Source: Xanthomonas euvesicatoria pv. euvesicatoria (lineage in GTDB: Bacteria > Pseudomonadota > Gammaproteobacteria > Xanthomonadales > Xanthomonadaceae). From it: a DNA stretch of 64,000 nt. Both the position numbers and the translations under genes were made by a program. Within the stretch, counting starts at the first letter, position 1. Every line of letters starts with the position of its first letter. Where the stretch lies: positions 49,422-113,421 of the forward strand of contig NZ_JAJIUJ010000053.1 of assembly GCF_020880415.1 (NCBI RefSeq). The letters are read 5' to 3'. Of this stretch, positions 17,253 to 27,114 are shown piece by piece. The notes under the pieces were generated by a model. That model was given only the letters and a program-made list of their open reading frames with translations. It was not told where the DNA came from and made no database searches.

Positions 17253-18275
17253 ATGAAGGCGCTGGTCAAGCGCGAAGCGAACAAGGGCATCTGGCTGGAA
17301 CAGGTGCCAGTGCCGACGCCCGGCCCCAACGAGGTGCTGATCAAGCTGGAAAAGACCGCCATTTGCGGCACCGACCTGCACATCTACCTGTGGGACGAGT
17401 GGAGCCAGCGCACGATCAGGCCGGGCCTGACCATCGGTCATGAATTCGTCGGCCGCGTGGCCGAGCTCGGTTCGGCCGTGACCGGCTATCAGGTCGGCCA
17501 GCGGGTGTCGGCCGAAGGCCACATCGTGTGCGGCCATTGCCGCAACTGCCGTGGCGGCCGTCCGCACCTGTGCCCCAACACGGTCGGGATCGGTGTCAAC
17601 GTCAACGGCGCTTTCGCCGAATACATGGTGATGCCGGCCAGCAACCTGTGGCTGATCCCGGACCAGATTCCGTCCGAGCTTGCCGCGTTCTTCGACCCCT
17701 ACGGCAACGCCGCGCACTGCGCGCTGGAATTCGACGTCATCGGCGAGGACGTGCTGATCACCGGCGCCGGCCCGATCGGCATCATTGCCGCCGGCATCTG
17801 CAAGCACATCGGTGCGCGCAATGTGGTGGTCACCGACGTCAACGATTTCCGCCTCAAGCTGGCTGCCGACATGGGGGCCACGCGCGTGGTCAACGTCTCC
17901 AAGACCTCGCTCAAGGACGTCATGGCCGACCTGCACATGGAAGGCTTCGACGTGGGCCTGGAAATGAGCGGCAACCCACGTGCGTTCAACGACATGCTCG
18001 ATTGCATGTACCACGGCGGCAAGATCGCCATGCTCGGCATCATGCCGCGTGGCGCCGGTTGCGACTGGGACAAGATCATCTTCAAGGGCCTCACCGTGCA
18101 GGGCATCTACGGCCGCAAGATGTACGAGACCTGGTACAAGATGACGCAGCTGGTGCTGTCGGGTTTTCCGCTGCACAAGGTGCTGACCCATCAGCTGCCG
18201 ATCGACGATTTCCAGAAAGGCTTCGACCTGATGGAAGAAGGCAAGGCCGGCAAGGTCGTGCTGAGCTGGAATTGA
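17253..18275 (+). CDS. tdh: L-threonine 3-dehydrogenase
   Basis: A 340-residue zinc-dependent medium-chain dehydrogenase that oxidises L-threonine to 2-amino-3-ketobutyrate with NAD; Kbl then cleaves the product to glycine and acetyl-CoA. Catalytic zinc ligands are in CGTDLH (Cys38) and GHEF (His63/Glu64); structural zinc Cys93, 96, 99 and 107 are in [15 protein letters not shown]. The NAD loop [11 protein letters not shown] follows near residue 175. An in-frame ATG 12 bases upstream (17241) is possible, but homologs begin MKAL. kbl is 5.7 kb away rather than adjacent. Confidence 0.95.
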   Translation: MKALVKREANKGIWLEQVPVPTPGPNEVLIKLEKTAICGTDLHIYLWDEWSQRTIRPGLTIGHEFVGRVAELGSAVTGYQVGQRVSAEGHIVCGHCRNCRGGRPHLCPNTVGIGVNVNGAFAEYMVMPASNLWLIPDQIPSELAAFFDPYGNAAHCALEFDVIGEDVLITGAGPIGIIAAGICKHIGARNVVVTDVNDFRLKLAADMGATRVVNVSKTSLKDVMADLHMEGFDVGLEMSGNPRAFNDMLDCMYHGGKIAMLGIMPRGAGCDWDKIIFKGLTVQGIYGRKMYETWYKMTQLVLSGFPLHKVLTHQLPIDDFQKGFDLMEEGKAGKVVLSWN

Positions 18276-18298
18276 TCGGCTGACACTGCAGATCTGCG

Positions 18299-18329
18299 AA
18301 AGGCGCCGCGAGGCGCCTTTTGCGTTTTT
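18299..18329 (+). terminator. Rho-independent terminator of tdh
   Basis: AAAGGCGCC (18299-18307) pairs perfectly with GGCGCCTTT (18312-18320) around GCGA, followed by TGCGTTTTT. It lies 23 bases after the tdh stop codon. Confidence 0.88.
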
Positions 18330-18468
18330 AAGACATGCGCTTGCTGACGAATGCTGCGAGCGATTTTCAGGAGCTGGCGAAGCGTCTCAAGCAACGCGGG
18401 GGCGGCTAGGGTCTGGATAAAAGCCTAGTGGGCCGATTGCGCGGTGCCCTCGCCGCTCGCGGGACACG

Positions 18469-18820
18469 CCGCAAGTACGTCCATGTAGGCTCGATGGCGG
18501 CATCCATGCCGCCAACGGTCCCGCAATCGGCAAGGACACCGCACCGGATAGTTTGCTGGTGGATTCATTGAAGAACGAACACACCGCGGCAGACCGTCTA
18601 CTGACCGACTCGTTGGAACTCGACGCACCGACCAGCTCAACTGGTCCTTGCCCGCTCACCGTCGCGGGACCCTTGGCGGCATGGACAACGCCACGGAGCT
18701 TGCACGGACGCACGTGCCGCGTGCTGCGCGATGGTGGGCGGCAAGGACCCTGCAGGCGGCCGCCGATCGGCAGCTCCGCAAGTGATCGATCCACAAGCTG
18801 CAGTCATTCAAGAATCGAAC
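18469..18820. repeat. Large imperfect inverted repeat with internal direct repeat
   Basis: The 600-base gap between tdh and the porin gene has no gene. About 74 bases at 18469-18542 recur in reverse complement, with scattered differences, at 18641-18721; both share a core around GGCGGCATGGA and TCCTTGCC. A second motif, TCATT-AAGAA-CGAAC, occurs twice in direct orientation (18563-18580, 18803-18820). The layout looks like copies of one intergenic repeat family in opposite orientations. Confidence 0.65.
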
Positions 18821-18937
18821 CAGCCAAGCCTCGAGTCTTGACCTGGTTTGGACGCAGAGGCAGACAACCCAGTGCGTCGACGCTTCCCGCATGACGACGA
18901 CTCTGCACGTTGTCAGAGTCGCTTCAATCAGTCGCCA

Positions 18938-19654
18938 TCACGGCCAGGTGACGGTCGCCGTTGCCACCAGATGGTTCTGCGAATTCTGACGACCGAAGCC
19001 GAATTCGGCGGCTTTGCTGGTGTCGTAATAACCCACGCTCAAACCCAGCGGGCCGAACGTCTTGCCGACGTTGACGCCGAAATCGTTGTAGTCGTGGTCC
19101 ACCTGACTCAGCGACGAGGTGTAGACGCTGTGCCCTGCGTGCGCGCCGAGCGTAAAGTCGTACGGCAACGTCCAGTTGGCATCGAAGGCGTAGTAATAGC
19201 CATCGGTCTTGCTGCCGTACAGATCGTCGGTGTAGGCGACCGTCACGCTATAGGTCTTCAGGAACGTGGTCTTGGTGATCAACTCGGCGTAGTTGGATGC
19301 GCCCGCTCCCAGATACTGGTAACGGTTGATCATGACGTCGAAGTTCCAGTGGGTGCCCAGGTCGGTGTTGTAGCCGACGAAACCATCCACTTCCCAATCC
19401 GGGTCGCCGGCGCCGAAATCGACGTTGGACGACCAGGTCCCCAGGTACAACCCGAATGGCGTCTTGTAGGTCAAACCGGCCTGAAACGCAGGCTCTTCAT
19501 TTGTCTGCGAAATACCGCGGAACAGGTAATCGCTGGTCACCGCGAAGGTGCCGCTGAACGGCGATGTAGACGCATCTTCGTCCTGCGCCTGCGCAAGCGG
19601 TGCAACGCCCAACAGGAGTAACGAAAGACAACAAGCGAGCGGGGACGACTTCAT
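18938..19654 (-). CDS. TorF-type putative outer-membrane porin
   Basis: A 238-residue exported protein: signal peptide (residues 1-24, ending AQAQ), then a short acidic linker and a beta-rich domain beginning FSGTFAVTSDYLFRGISQT, the signature of the TIGR02001/Gcw_chp putative porin family. The aromatic-rich alternating strands suggest an 8-10-stranded barrel. The substrate is unknown. Start at ATG 19654, because AGGAG stands 6 bases before it; the ATG two codons earlier directly abuts the Shine-Dalgarno. Confidence 0.85.
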   Translation of the reverse strand: MKSSPLACCLSLLLLGVAPLAQAQDEDASTSPFSGTFAVTSDYLFRGISQTNEEPAFQAGLTYKTPFGLYLGTWSSNVDFGAGDPDWEVDGFVGYNTDLGTHWNFDVMINRYQYLGAGASNYAELITKTTFLKTYSVTVAYTDDLYGSKTDGYYYAFDANWTLPYDFTLGAHAGHSVYTSSLSQVDHDYNDFGVNVGKTFGPLGLSVGYYDTSKAAEFGFGRQNSQNHLVATATVTWP

Positions 19655-19931
19655 GGGCATCTCCTGGAGCGATGAACGGTGGGATGGCGCGAAGCGAGGC
19701 TGCAAGGACTTATTAGTCCAACTGTCATTGCAGCGCAACATGAAAGTCGCGTTCGCTTGATCCAGCGCACACACTCAAGAGCCCATGCGCGAATCAGGTG
19801 TCGATGTCATCGACCGCTTGCGCCGAATCTTGATGTTCGGGTTGAAATCGGGCAGCGGAATTGGTCACAGCAAAGGCGAAACGCGCCTCGCACATCCATT
19901 CCCGCGCCCTGCGATCTCAGCCGGCGCCCGC

Positions 19932-20963
19932 TTACGCGGGAAATATCCCGTACTGCCGTGCTGCCAAGCGCACTTGCTGCCCTGGCTGAAAGCTACCGGC
20001 AGAGGCCGGCAGTTCCACCTCCACTTCGTTGCCCGCCGGTTCCAGCGTTGCGCGCAGCCGCAGGCGCGGCCCGCTGCGCTGCGACCACGCTACCGTCGCC
20101 GGCCAGCCCGCCTCGTCGGGCACCAGATCTTCCGGCCGCACATACACCTCCACCGGCCCTGCAGCCAGCGAGGCATTGGGCAGGGGAAGTGCGTGCCCAG
20201 CCACCTGGATCTGCCCCTGCGCCAGCACCCCGGGGATACGGTTCACCGCACCCACGAACGAATACACGAATGGCGAGGCCGGCTTGTCGTAGATCATGGC
20301 CGGCGTGTCGAGTTGCTCGATGCGGCCGCGGTTGAGGATGGCCACGCGGTCGGCCAGTTCCAGGGCTTCTTCCTGGTCATGGGTGACGAAGACCGTGGTC
20401 AGGCCGGTACGTTCGTGCAACTCGCGCAGCCAACGGCGCAGGTCGCGGCGCACCTGCGCATCCAGCGCCCCGAATGGCTCGTCCAGCAACAGCACGCGCG
20501 GCTCGATCGCCAGCGCGCGCGCCAGCGCCACGCGCTGCCGCTGGCCGCCGGAGAGCTGTGTGGGATAACGCTGTTCCAGGCCCTGCAGCTGCACCAGCGC
20601 CAGCAGTTCCTCCACGCGCGCACGGATGCGTGCTTCGGCCCAACGCGCGTTGCCGCGGCGCACGCGCAAGCCGAACGCGATGTTCTCGAACACGTCCATA
20701 TGCTTGAACAATGCGTAGTGCTGGAACACGAAGCCGACCCGGCGCGATTGCACGCTCATGCGGGTGGCATCTTCATCGCCGAACAGCACCTGGCCGCCAT
20801 CGGCATGCTCCAGCCCGGCCATGATCCGCAGCAGCGTGGTCTTGCCCGAGCCGGAGGGCCCAAGCAAGGCCAGCAACTCGCCCTGGCGCACTTCCAGATT
20901 GATGTCGTCCAGCGCGGTAAAGGTCTCGAACTGCTTGCGCAGGCGATGAATGCGGATGCCCAT
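19932..20963 (-). CDS. cysA: Sulfate/thiosulfate ABC transporter ATPase CysA
   Basis: A 343-residue ABC ATPase that powers sulfate/thiosulfate import with CysT and CysW. Visible motifs: Walker [10 protein letters not shown] (about 36-44), Q-loop FVFQHYALF, signature [15 protein letters not shown], Walker [13 protein letters not shown] and the switch His in FVTHDQEEA. The C-terminal third is the TOBE-like regulatory domain of this subfamily. The ATG at 20963 is used; an in-frame GTG two codons upstream is less likely. It follows cysW by 7 bases and is the last gene of the sbp-cysT-cysW-cysA operon. Confidence 0.95.
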   Translation of the reverse strand: MGIRIHRLRKQFETFTALDDINLEVRQGELLALLGPSGSGKTTLLRIMAGLEHADGGQVLFGDEDATRMSVQSRRVGFVFQHYALFKHMDVFENIAFGLRVRRGNARWAEARIRARVEELLALVQLQGLEQRYPTQLSGGQRQRVALARALAIEPRVLLLDEPFGALDAQVRRDLRRWLRELHERTGLTTVFVTHDQEEALELADRVAILNRGRIEQLDTPAMIYDKPASPFVYSFVGAVNRIPGVLAQGQIQVAGHALPLPNASLAAGPVEVYVRPEDLVPDEAGWPATVAWSQRSGPRLRLRATLEPAGNEVEVELPASAGSFQPGQQVRLAARQYGIFPA

Positions 20964-20970
20964 GGTCACC

Positions 20971-21924
20971 TCAATGGCGGTGGTTGGCGGCCAGCGAATC
21001 GCCGTGTCGCCATTCCAGATACGTCTTCAGCGCCAACGTCAGCAGCGCGGTCAATGCCAGCAGCGACGCGCAGGCAAATGCGGCGCTGTAGGCATATTCG
21101 TTGTAGAGAATTTCCACATGCAGCGGCAGCGTATTGGTGCGTCCACGGATATGCCCGGACACCACCGACACCGCACCGAATTCGCCCATCGCGCGCGCCG
21201 CGCACAGCAGCACGCCGTACAGCAGGCCCCAACGGATATTGGGCAACGTCACCCGCCAGAACATCTGCCAGCCGTTCGCGCCCAGGCTCAGTGCCGCCAG
21301 TTCCTCGTCGCTGCCCTGCTGCTCCATCAGCGGCATCAGTTCGCGCGCGATGAAGGGGAATGTCACGAACGTGGTCGCCAGCACGATGCCCGGCAACGCG
21401 AACACGATCCGCGGCAGCTGAATCACCAATTCGCCCAGCACCGGCAGCTGCACATGCCAGCCTTCGTCGATCAGCGGCCAGGCCCAGCCGCTGCGGCCGA
21501 AGATCAGTACGAAGATCAAGCCTGCCACCACCGGCGACACCGAAAACGGCAGGTCGATCAGGCTGACCAGCAGACGTTTGCCCCAGAACTGATGCTTGCT
21601 GATGGCCCACGCCGCGGCCACGCCGAATACCAGATTCAACGGCAGCACGATCGCCGTCACCAGCAAGGTCAGCTTGATCGCCGACAACGCGTCCGGGTCG
21701 ACCACCGCACGCAGGAAGGTTTCCCAACCGCCACGCAATGCCTCGGCGAACACCAGCACCAGCGGCAGCAGCAAGAACGCCAGCAGAAAGAGCACGGCCC
21801 CCAGGATCATCAGCCATTGCACCCAGCGCGGCTCATTGGTGGCCGAATCGCTGATGCGGCGCGCCTGCTTGGTCATGGCGTGGGTAGGCAACATGGAAGG
21901 CAGCGATGAAACGGCATCGTTCAT
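20971..21924 (-). CDS. cysW: Sulfate ABC transporter permease CysW
   Basis: A 317-residue inner-membrane permease of the sulfate importer. Six hydrophobic segments are visible between residues about 37 and 300. The ATPase-coupling loop with [28 protein letters not shown] is the EAA motif. The first 30 residues are a Ser/Met-rich cytoplasmic extension. The ATG at 21924 overlaps the cysT stop by 4 bases (ATGA), implying translational coupling. Confidence 0.94.
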   Translation of the reverse strand: MNDAVSSLPSMLPTHAMTKQARRISDSATNEPRWVQWLMILGAVLFLLAFLLLPLVLVFAEALRGGWETFLRAVVDPDALSAIKLTLLVTAIVLPLNLVFGVAAAWAISKHQFWGKRLLVSLIDLPFSVSPVVAGLIFVLIFGRSGWAWPLIDEGWHVQLPVLGELVIQLPRIVFALPGIVLATTFVTFPFIARELMPLMEQQGSDEELAALSLGANGWQMFWRVTLPNIRWGLLYGVLLCAARAMGEFGAVSVVSGHIRGRTNTLPLHVEILYNEYAYSAAFACASLLALTALLTLALKTYLEWRHGDSLAANHRH

Positions 21925-22781
21925 ACGGGCCTCCGTTGATAGCGCAGCAGCCGTGCCTGCAGCGTATTGACCACCAGCAGGATCACGAACGACAGCAACA
22001 ACATGGCCGCGGCAATGGCAGTGGCGCCGGCGTAGTCGAATTCTTCCAGCCGGATGGTGATCAGTAGCGGGGCGATCTCGGTGGAATTGGGCAGGTTGCC
22101 GGCAATGAAGATCACCGAGCCGTACTCCCCCACGCCGCGCGCAAACGCCAGCGCAAACCCGGTCAGGACCGCTGGCCACAGCCCCGGCAGCACCACCCGC
22201 CATACCGTCTGCCAGCGCGAGGCACCCAGCGTGGCGGCGGCAGCCTCCATTTCACGATCGCTCTCTGCCAGTACCGGCTGCACCACCCGCACCACGAAAG
22301 GCAGGCCCACAAAGACCAACGCCAGCACGATGCCCAGCTGCGTGTAAGCCACCTTGATCCCGATCGCCTCCAGCCAGCGCCCCACCCACCCGTTGCCGCC
22401 GTACAGCGCGGTCAGCGCAATGCCGGCCACCGCGGTGGGCAACGCGAACGGCAGATCGATCACCGCATCGAAAAAGCGCTTGCCCGGGAACCTGTAACGC
22501 ACGAAGACCCAGGCCACCCAGGTGCCCATCACCGCGTTGAAGGCACCGGCCGCAAACGCGGTGCCGAAGCTCACCCGCAGCGCCGACAGCACGCGCGGCT
22601 CGCTCCATACCCGCCACAGGCCCTCCCAGCCCAGACCGCTGGTCTTGATGAAGATGCCCAGCAGCGGGATCAGCACGATCAGGCCAAGCCAGGTCAGGGT
22701 GATGCCCAGACTCAGGCCCAGCCCCGGCATCACGCGTCGGCGCGATGACGGCGCTGGGTGGGGTGCAACCGACATCGACAT
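21921..22781 (-). CDS. cysT: Sulfate ABC transporter permease CysT (CysU)
   Basis: A 286-residue inner-membrane permease partner of CysW. Six hydrophobic segments; [21 protein letters not shown] is characteristic of the CysT/CysW pair, and the EAA loop reads [27 protein letters not shown]. The start is 3 bases after the sbp stop codon, at ATG 22781; the ATG two codons further in (22775) is equally possible and neither has a strong ribosome site, as expected for a coupled gene. Confidence 0.94.
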   Translation of the reverse strand: MSMSVAPHPAPSSRRRVMPGLGLSLGITLTWLGLIVLIPLLGIFIKTSGLGWEGLWRVWSEPRVLSALRVSFGTAFAAGAFNAVMGTWVAWVFVRYRFPGKRFFDAVIDLPFALPTAVAGIALTALYGGNGWVGRWLEAIGIKVAYTQLGIVLALVFVGLPFVVRVVQPVLAESDREMEAAAATLGASRWQTVWRVVLPGLWPAVLTGFALAFARGVGEYGSVIFIAGNLPNSTEIAPLLITIRLEEFDYAGATAIAAAMLLLSFVILLVVNTLQARLLRYQRRPV

Positions 22782-22784
22782 CGC

Positions 22785-23801
22785 CTACTTGTTGGCCTGG
22801 ATCTGGTCGAACACGCCACCGTCGGCAAAGTGCTCCTGCTGCGCCTTCTCCCATGAGCCGAACGCCTGCTGGATGGTCACCAGCTTGATGTCCGGAAACC
22901 GCGCCATGTCGGCCGGGTCGGCAAATTCGGGATGCCGCGGGCGATAGAAATGCTTGGCTGCCAGCTTCTGCCCTTCAGGCGCATACAGATCGCGCAGGTA
23001 GGCTTCGGCCACCTCGCGGGTGCCATGCTTGTCGACGTTCTTGTCCACCAGCGCCACCGACGGCTCGGCCAGGATCGACAACTTCGGCACCACGATCTCG
23101 AACTTGTCCTTGCCCAGTTCCTCGCGCGCCAGCAGCGCTTCGTTTTCCCAGGCCAGCAGCACATCGCCGATGCCGCGCTGCACGAACGTCGTGGTGGCAC
23201 CGCGTGCGCCGGTATCCAGCACCGGCACGTTGCGGAACAGCGCCTGCATGTAGCGCAGGATGCGCTGGCGGTCGCCCTTGAAGATGTGGTCGGCATACGC
23301 CCAGGCGGCCAGATAGTTCCAGCGCGCGCCTCCGGAGGTCTTCGGGTTCGGCGTCACCACCGCTACGCCAGACCGCAGCAGGTCCGGCCAGTCGTGGATG
23401 TTCTTCGGGTTGCCCTTGCGCACCAGGAACACGATGGTCGAGGTATAGGGCGCACTGTTGTCGGGCAGGCGCTTTTCCCAATCGGCATCGATCAGCTTGG
23501 CCTTCTGCGCGATGGCATCCACGTCGTAGGCCAGCGCCAGGGTCACCACGTCGGCCTCGATGCCATCGATCACCGCGCGCGCCTGCTTGCCAGAGCCGCC
23601 GTGCGAGGTTTCCACGGTCACCGTGTCCTGCGGGTGCTGCTGTTTCCACTGCGCGGCGAAGGCGGCGTTGTAGTCACGGTAGAACTCGCGGGTGGGGTCG
23701 TAGCTCACGTTGAGCAGCCCGATCTCGCGCGCGCCAGCCGGCCCGGCCAGGACCAGCAAGGCGCAAAGAAGGGAGGCAAAACGGAAACGGGGGTATGTCA
23801 C
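22785..23801 (-). CDS. sbp: Periplasmic sulfate-binding protein
   Basis: A 338-residue periplasmic solute-binding protein of the sulfate/thiosulfate family. Signal peptide residues 1-23 end LAGPAGA; the mature part begins [32 protein letters not shown] and [20 protein letters not shown] are conserved ligand-binding segments of SBP/CysP. GTG at 23801 is the start: AGGAG stands 6 bases before it and the signal peptide begins there. It heads the sbp-cysTWA operon and is divergent from kbl. Confidence 0.94.
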   Translation of the reverse strand: MTYPRFRFASLLCALLVLAGPAGAREIGLLNVSYDPTREFYRDYNAAFAAQWKQQHPQDTVTVETSHGGSGKQARAVIDGIEADVVTLALAYDVDAIAQKAKLIDADWEKRLPDNSAPYTSTIVFLVRKGNPKNIHDWPDLLRSGVAVVTPNPKTSGGARWNYLAAWAYADHIFKGDRQRILRYMQALFRNVPVLDTGARGATTTFVQRGIGDVLLAWENEALLAREELGKDKFEIVVPKLSILAEPSVALVDKNVDKHGTREVAEAYLRDLYAPEGQKLAAKHFYRPRHPEFADPADMARFPDIKLVTIQQAFGSWEKAQQEHFADGGVFDQIQANK

Positions 23802-23972
23802 GACGATCTCCTGGCCGGTTGAGCACAGCTGAACAGCAAGCATGCCATGCTGCGCAGCGGCACGCAGGCGGTGAAATGACATCAGCGCCGCCTCTTATGC
23901 CGATTTTGCATGACGTAGTGGTATGCCACCGTGATCGTTAAAATTGCGCTTCTTTCTGCCACTGCGACCGCC

Positions 23973-25181
23973 ATGACCACCGCTCCCGCCGCGCTGACTG
24001 CCCATTACGCCGCCGAACTGGATGCCATCCAGGCCCAAGGCCTGTTCAAGTCCGAGCGCATCATCACCGGTCCGCAGTCGGCCGAGATCACCCTGGCCGA
24101 TGGCCGCCGCGTGCTGAACTTCTGTGCCAACAACTATCTGGGCCTGGCCGACCACCCGGACATCATCCAGGCCGCCAAGGACGCGCTGGACAGCCACGGC
24201 TTCGGCATGGCCTCGGTACGCTTCATCTGCGGCACCCAGGACCTGCACAAGCAACTGGAACGCAGCATCGCCGAGTTCTTCGGCACCGAAGACACCATCC
24301 TCTACGCGGCCTGTTTCGATGCCAATGGCGGCCTGTTCGAACCGCTGCTGGGCGAGCACGACGCCATCATTTCCGACGCGCTCAACCATGCCTCCATCAT
24401 CGATGGTGTGCGCCTGTGCAAGGCCAAGCGCTTCCGCTACGCCAACTGCGACATGGCCGATCTGGAGGCGCAGCTGCAGGCCGCCGACGCCGCCGGTTGC
24501 AAGACCAAGCTGATCACCAGCGACGGCGTGTTCTCGATGGACGGCTTCATCGCCCCGCTCGACGAAATCACTGCCCTGGCCCGCAAGTACAACGCGCTGG
24601 TGCATATCGACGAATGCCACGCCACCGGCTTCCTCGGCGCCACCGGCCGCGGCTCGGCCGAAGTCAAGGGCGTACTGGACCAGATCGATATTTTCACCGG
24701 CACCCTGGGCAAGGCCATGGGCGGCGCACTCGGCGGCTTCACCACCGCAAAGCGCGAAGTGATCGAGTTGCTGCGCCAGCGTTCGCGCCCCTACCTGTTC
24801 TCCAATTCATTGCCGCCGCACGTGGTGGCTGCCGGCATCAAGGCCTTCGACATGCTGGATGCCGCGGGCGAGCTGCGCACGCAGCTGGTCGAAAACACCA
24901 CCTATTTCCGCGCCCGCATGACCGCCGCCGGTTTCGACGTCAAGCCGGGCGTGCATCCGATCAGCCCGGTGATGCTGTACGACGCACCGCTGGCGCAAAA
25001 ATTCGCCGAGCGCTTGCTGGAAGAAGGCATCTACGCCATCGGCTTTTTCTTTCCGGTGGTTCCGAAAGGCCAGGCGCGCATTCGCACCCAGATCAGCGCA
25101 GCGCATACGCGCGAGCACCTGGATCATGCGATCGAAGCGTTCATCAAGATCGGGCGCGAACTCAAGGTCATCGACGCCTGA
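23973..25181 (+). CDS. kbl: 2-Amino-3-ketobutyrate CoA ligase (glycine C-acetyltransferase)
   Basis: A 402-residue PLP enzyme of the alpha-oxoamine synthase family, cleaving 2-amino-3-ketobutyrate with CoA to glycine and acetyl-CoA, downstream of Tdh in threonine catabolism. The PLP lysine is Lys247 in [21 protein letters not shown] is the Asp-containing cofactor motif; [16 protein letters not shown] is characteristic. The ATG at 23973 matches the usual start; the frame is open 14 codons upstream. In E. coli it is cotranscribed with tdh, but here sulfate transport genes intervene. Confidence 0.95.
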   Translation: MTTAPAALTAHYAAELDAIQAQGLFKSERIITGPQSAEITLADGRRVLNFCANNYLGLADHPDIIQAAKDALDSHGFGMASVRFICGTQDLHKQLERSIAEFFGTEDTILYAACFDANGGLFEPLLGEHDAIISDALNHASIIDGVRLCKAKRFRYANCDMADLEAQLQAADAAGCKTKLITSDGVFSMDGFIAPLDEITALARKYNALVHIDECHATGFLGATGRGSAEVKGVLDQIDIFTGTLGKAMGGALGGFTTAKREVIELLRQRSRPYLFSNSLPPHVVAAGIKAFDMLDAAGELRTQLVENTTYFRARMTAAGFDVKPGVHPISPVMLYDAPLAQKFAERLLEEGIYAIGFFFPVVPKGQARIRTQISAAHTREHLDHAIEAFIKIGRELKVIDA

Positions 25182-25183
25182 GC

Positions 25184-25576
25184 ATGCGCACGGTGCTGCG
25201 CCAACGGCTGCTGCTGGCGGCGCAGACCGATGCGCAGGCGCAGCTGCGCGACGGCCATTGGGAGACACGCTGCCTGCATTGCCGTCGGCATCTGCAAGTG
25301 CGCGCCGACGGCGAACCGCTTGGCCACACCACGCTGGAACACGTGGTGCCGCAGGCCTGGTTCGGTCGTCGCGCGGCGGCGGCGCTGTGCGCGCTGGTGG
25401 GCGGCGATGCCAACGATGCGCGCAATCTGGCGCTGGCCTGTGCCGGCTGCAATCACGCCAAGGGTCGCCGCCACGATGCCAACGGCGCCGGCGACGCACG
25501 CGCTTACGAAGTGGTGAGCGCCCTGCTCAGCGCGCGTCTGGCGCGCTGGCGCGCGCCGCCGGCACCAACGTCCTGA
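25184..25576 (+). CDS. HNH endonuclease-like protein
   Basis: A 130-residue protein with the HNH fold layout: CLHC near residue 28, LEHVVPQAWF (the central His), NARNLALACAGCNHAKG with the second CxxC and the Asn/His residues. The four cysteines should bind structural zinc. Small free-standing HNH proteins next to housekeeping genes are common, with unknown targets. It begins 2 bases after the kbl stop, so it is likely cotranscribed and coupled. Its last 50 bases overlap the end of the convergent pseudouridine synthase gene. Confidence 0.8.
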   Translation: MRTVLRQRLLLAAQTDAQAQLRDGHWETRCLHCRRHLQVRADGEPLGHTTLEHVVPQAWFGRRAAAALCALVGGDANDARNLALACAGCNHAKGRRHDANGAGDARAYEVVSALLSARLARWRAPPAPTS

Positions 25577-26387
25577 CTTCCTCGGCGCTCAGCATCCGCC
25601 ACGCGCCTTTGCCGAGCTCCCCCATCGCCAGCGGGCCGATCGCCACCCGCACCAGCCGCAGTACGCCGATATCGACTGCGGCCAACAGCCGGCGGATCTG
25701 CCGATTACGGCCTTCGTCCAGCACGATTTCCAGCCAGGCATTGCGCTCGCCTTCGCGCAGCACGCTGACCTGTTTGGCACGCAACAGCACGCCCTCCCCC
25801 TCAGGATCGGTATCTGCCACACCGGCCTGCAGCTGCGTCAGTTGCGCGGCACTGGGGCGGCAATCGATCTGCACGTGGTACGTCTTGTCCGGCCCTCTCG
25901 CCGGGTCGGTCACCGTCGCCGCCCATTGGGGGTCGTTGCTGAAAAGCAGCAGGCCTTCGCTGGCCTTGTCCAGGCGCCCCACCGGCGCGATCCACGGTAG
26001 GCCGGCGCCATCGAAGCAACGGTAGACAGTGTCCCTGCCCTGCTCGTCGCGCACGGTGGTGACCACGCCACGCGGCTTGTTGAGCATCAGATAGCAACGC
26101 GCCGGCCCCGCGAGCGGCTGCCCATCGACAGTGATGGACGATTGCTGATCGCCGCGGATCGGAAATTCGGGGTCGCGCACCACACGCGCCGACACGCTGA
26201 CGCGGCCATCGGCAATCCAGCGCGCTGCCTCGGTGCGCGAACACACACCAAGCTTGGACAGCACACGCGCCAGCCCATGGCGTGGCGCGGCATTGGCGGA
26301 TGCGGCAGCGGACGTGCGCACTGCACCGGCCGCTCCCGGACCACGCTGACGCTGCCGGGACGTTGCCGGCGCAGGTCGCCGGGGCAT
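25527..26387 (-). CDS. RsuA/RluB-family pseudouridine synthase
   Basis: A 286-residue rRNA pseudouridine synthase. After a basic, low-complexity N terminus (residues 1-35), an S4-like RNA-binding domain begins RVLSKLGVCSRTEAARWIADGRV. The catalytic domain has YLMLNKPRGVVTT and PVGRLDKASEGLLLFSND, with the catalytic Asp in GRLDK. The RNRQIRRLLAA motif near the end is also typical. RluB, RluE, RluF and RsuA share these features, so the modified site is not assigned. Start ATG 26387; the open frame reaches 26507. Confidence 0.88.
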   Translation of the reverse strand: MPRRPAPATSRQRQRGPGAAGAVRTSAAASANAAPRHGLARVLSKLGVCSRTEAARWIADGRVSVSARVVRDPEFPIRGDQQSSITVDGQPLAGPARCYLMLNKPRGVVTTVRDEQGRDTVYRCFDGAGLPWIAPVGRLDKASEGLLLFSNDPQWAATVTDPARGPDKTYHVQIDCRPSAAQLTQLQAGVADTDPEGEGVLLRAKQVSVLREGERNAWLEIVLDEGRNRQIRRLLAAVDIGVLRLVRVAIGPLAMGELGKGAWRMLSAEEVRTLVPAARASAPDAR

Positions 26388-26406
26388 GCCGTCCCGACCG
26401 CAGGGC

Positions 26407-26922
26407 TTACTTGTTTTCGACCGACTTGGCGTCGGCTGCAGGTGCTGCGGGCGCTGCCGCGGCAGGTGCCGCGCCAGCGGCCGGGCGTGCCTTGACCACG
26501 CGCACACCGCGGGCCTTCATCCAGGCATCGAATTCTTCTGCCGTCATGCGCTTGCCGTTCTGGCTCATGTCGAAGCGCCACGGGGTGTTGTCGAACGCGG
26601 TGGTCGCCTTGTAGGCCGCCGGGTCGTTCGGGTTGACGGTGCCGCCAGGCGGAATGACCTTGGCCAGATCCTGGCAGCCTTCCACGCGCAGGCGCAGCAG
26701 CACGCGATCCACCGACTGGTCGCTGCTATAGGGCTGTGCCAGCACGCCAGTGGGCATGCCCAGCTGCACGCTGCGGGTGTAGAACTCGGCAGCCGCCGGT
26801 GCAACCACGGTGGCGGGCAGCGGCAGTGGCTGGGACACCATGCTGCCGGCGCAGTTCGGAGCGGCGTAGGCGGCGGGGATCAGAGCGAGACAGAGCAGTC
26901 CTGCCGTAGCGGTACGCAGCAT
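26407..26922 (-). CDS. Exported protein of unknown function
   Basis: A 171-residue protein with a Sec signal peptide (residues 1-20, ending AYA) and an Ala/Pro-rich C-terminal tail. The middle carries a Cys pair (residues 24 and about 83) and TAEEFDAWMKARGVRVVKA. I do not recognise the family; it looks like a conserved periplasmic protein. The start ATG at 26922 has GGAAG upstream, and a good promoter precedes it. Confidence 0.75.
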   Translation of the reverse strand: MLRTATAGLLCLALIPAAYAAPNCAGSMVSQPLPLPATVVAPAAAEFYTRSVQLGMPTGVLAQPYSSDQSVDRVLLRLRVEGCQDLAKVIPPGGTVNPNDPAAYKATTAFDNTPWRFDMSQNGKRMTAEEFDAWMKARGVRVVKARPAAGAAPAAAAPAAPAADAKSVENK

Positions 26923-26960
26923 CGGGTTCTTCCAAGTATGAGTGTGGTATTGACGCGGCG

Positions 26961-26989
26961 AGTGTAGGCAGCGATGAACGCTGTTTCAA
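26961..26989 (-). promoter_or_regulatory. Sigma-70 promoter of the exported-protein gene
   Basis: TTGAAA (26989-26984), a 17-base spacer, and TACACT (26966-26961) on the minus strand; the start codon is 39 bases downstream of the -10. Both boxes are close to consensus and the spacing is ideal. Confidence 0.7.
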
Positions 26990-27062
26990 CAGGAACCGTG
27001 CCTGGATGGCAACACAGACAGGATCGGCAGCGCCTGAGCGCGCTTTTCTAGGGCCTGCATAG

Positions 27063-27091
27063 ACAAAACCCGGCGCAAGGCCGGGTTTTGT
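27063..27091 (-). terminator. Terminator after the OmpA gene
   Basis: ACAAAACCCGGC (27063-27074) pairs perfectly with GCCGGGTTTTGT (27080-27091), loop GCAAG. On the minus strand the stem ends in TTTTGT, 24 bases after the ompA-like stop codon. Confidence 0.88.
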
Positions 27092-27114
27092 ATGCAGCAA
27101 AGCTAGCGGTCCAA

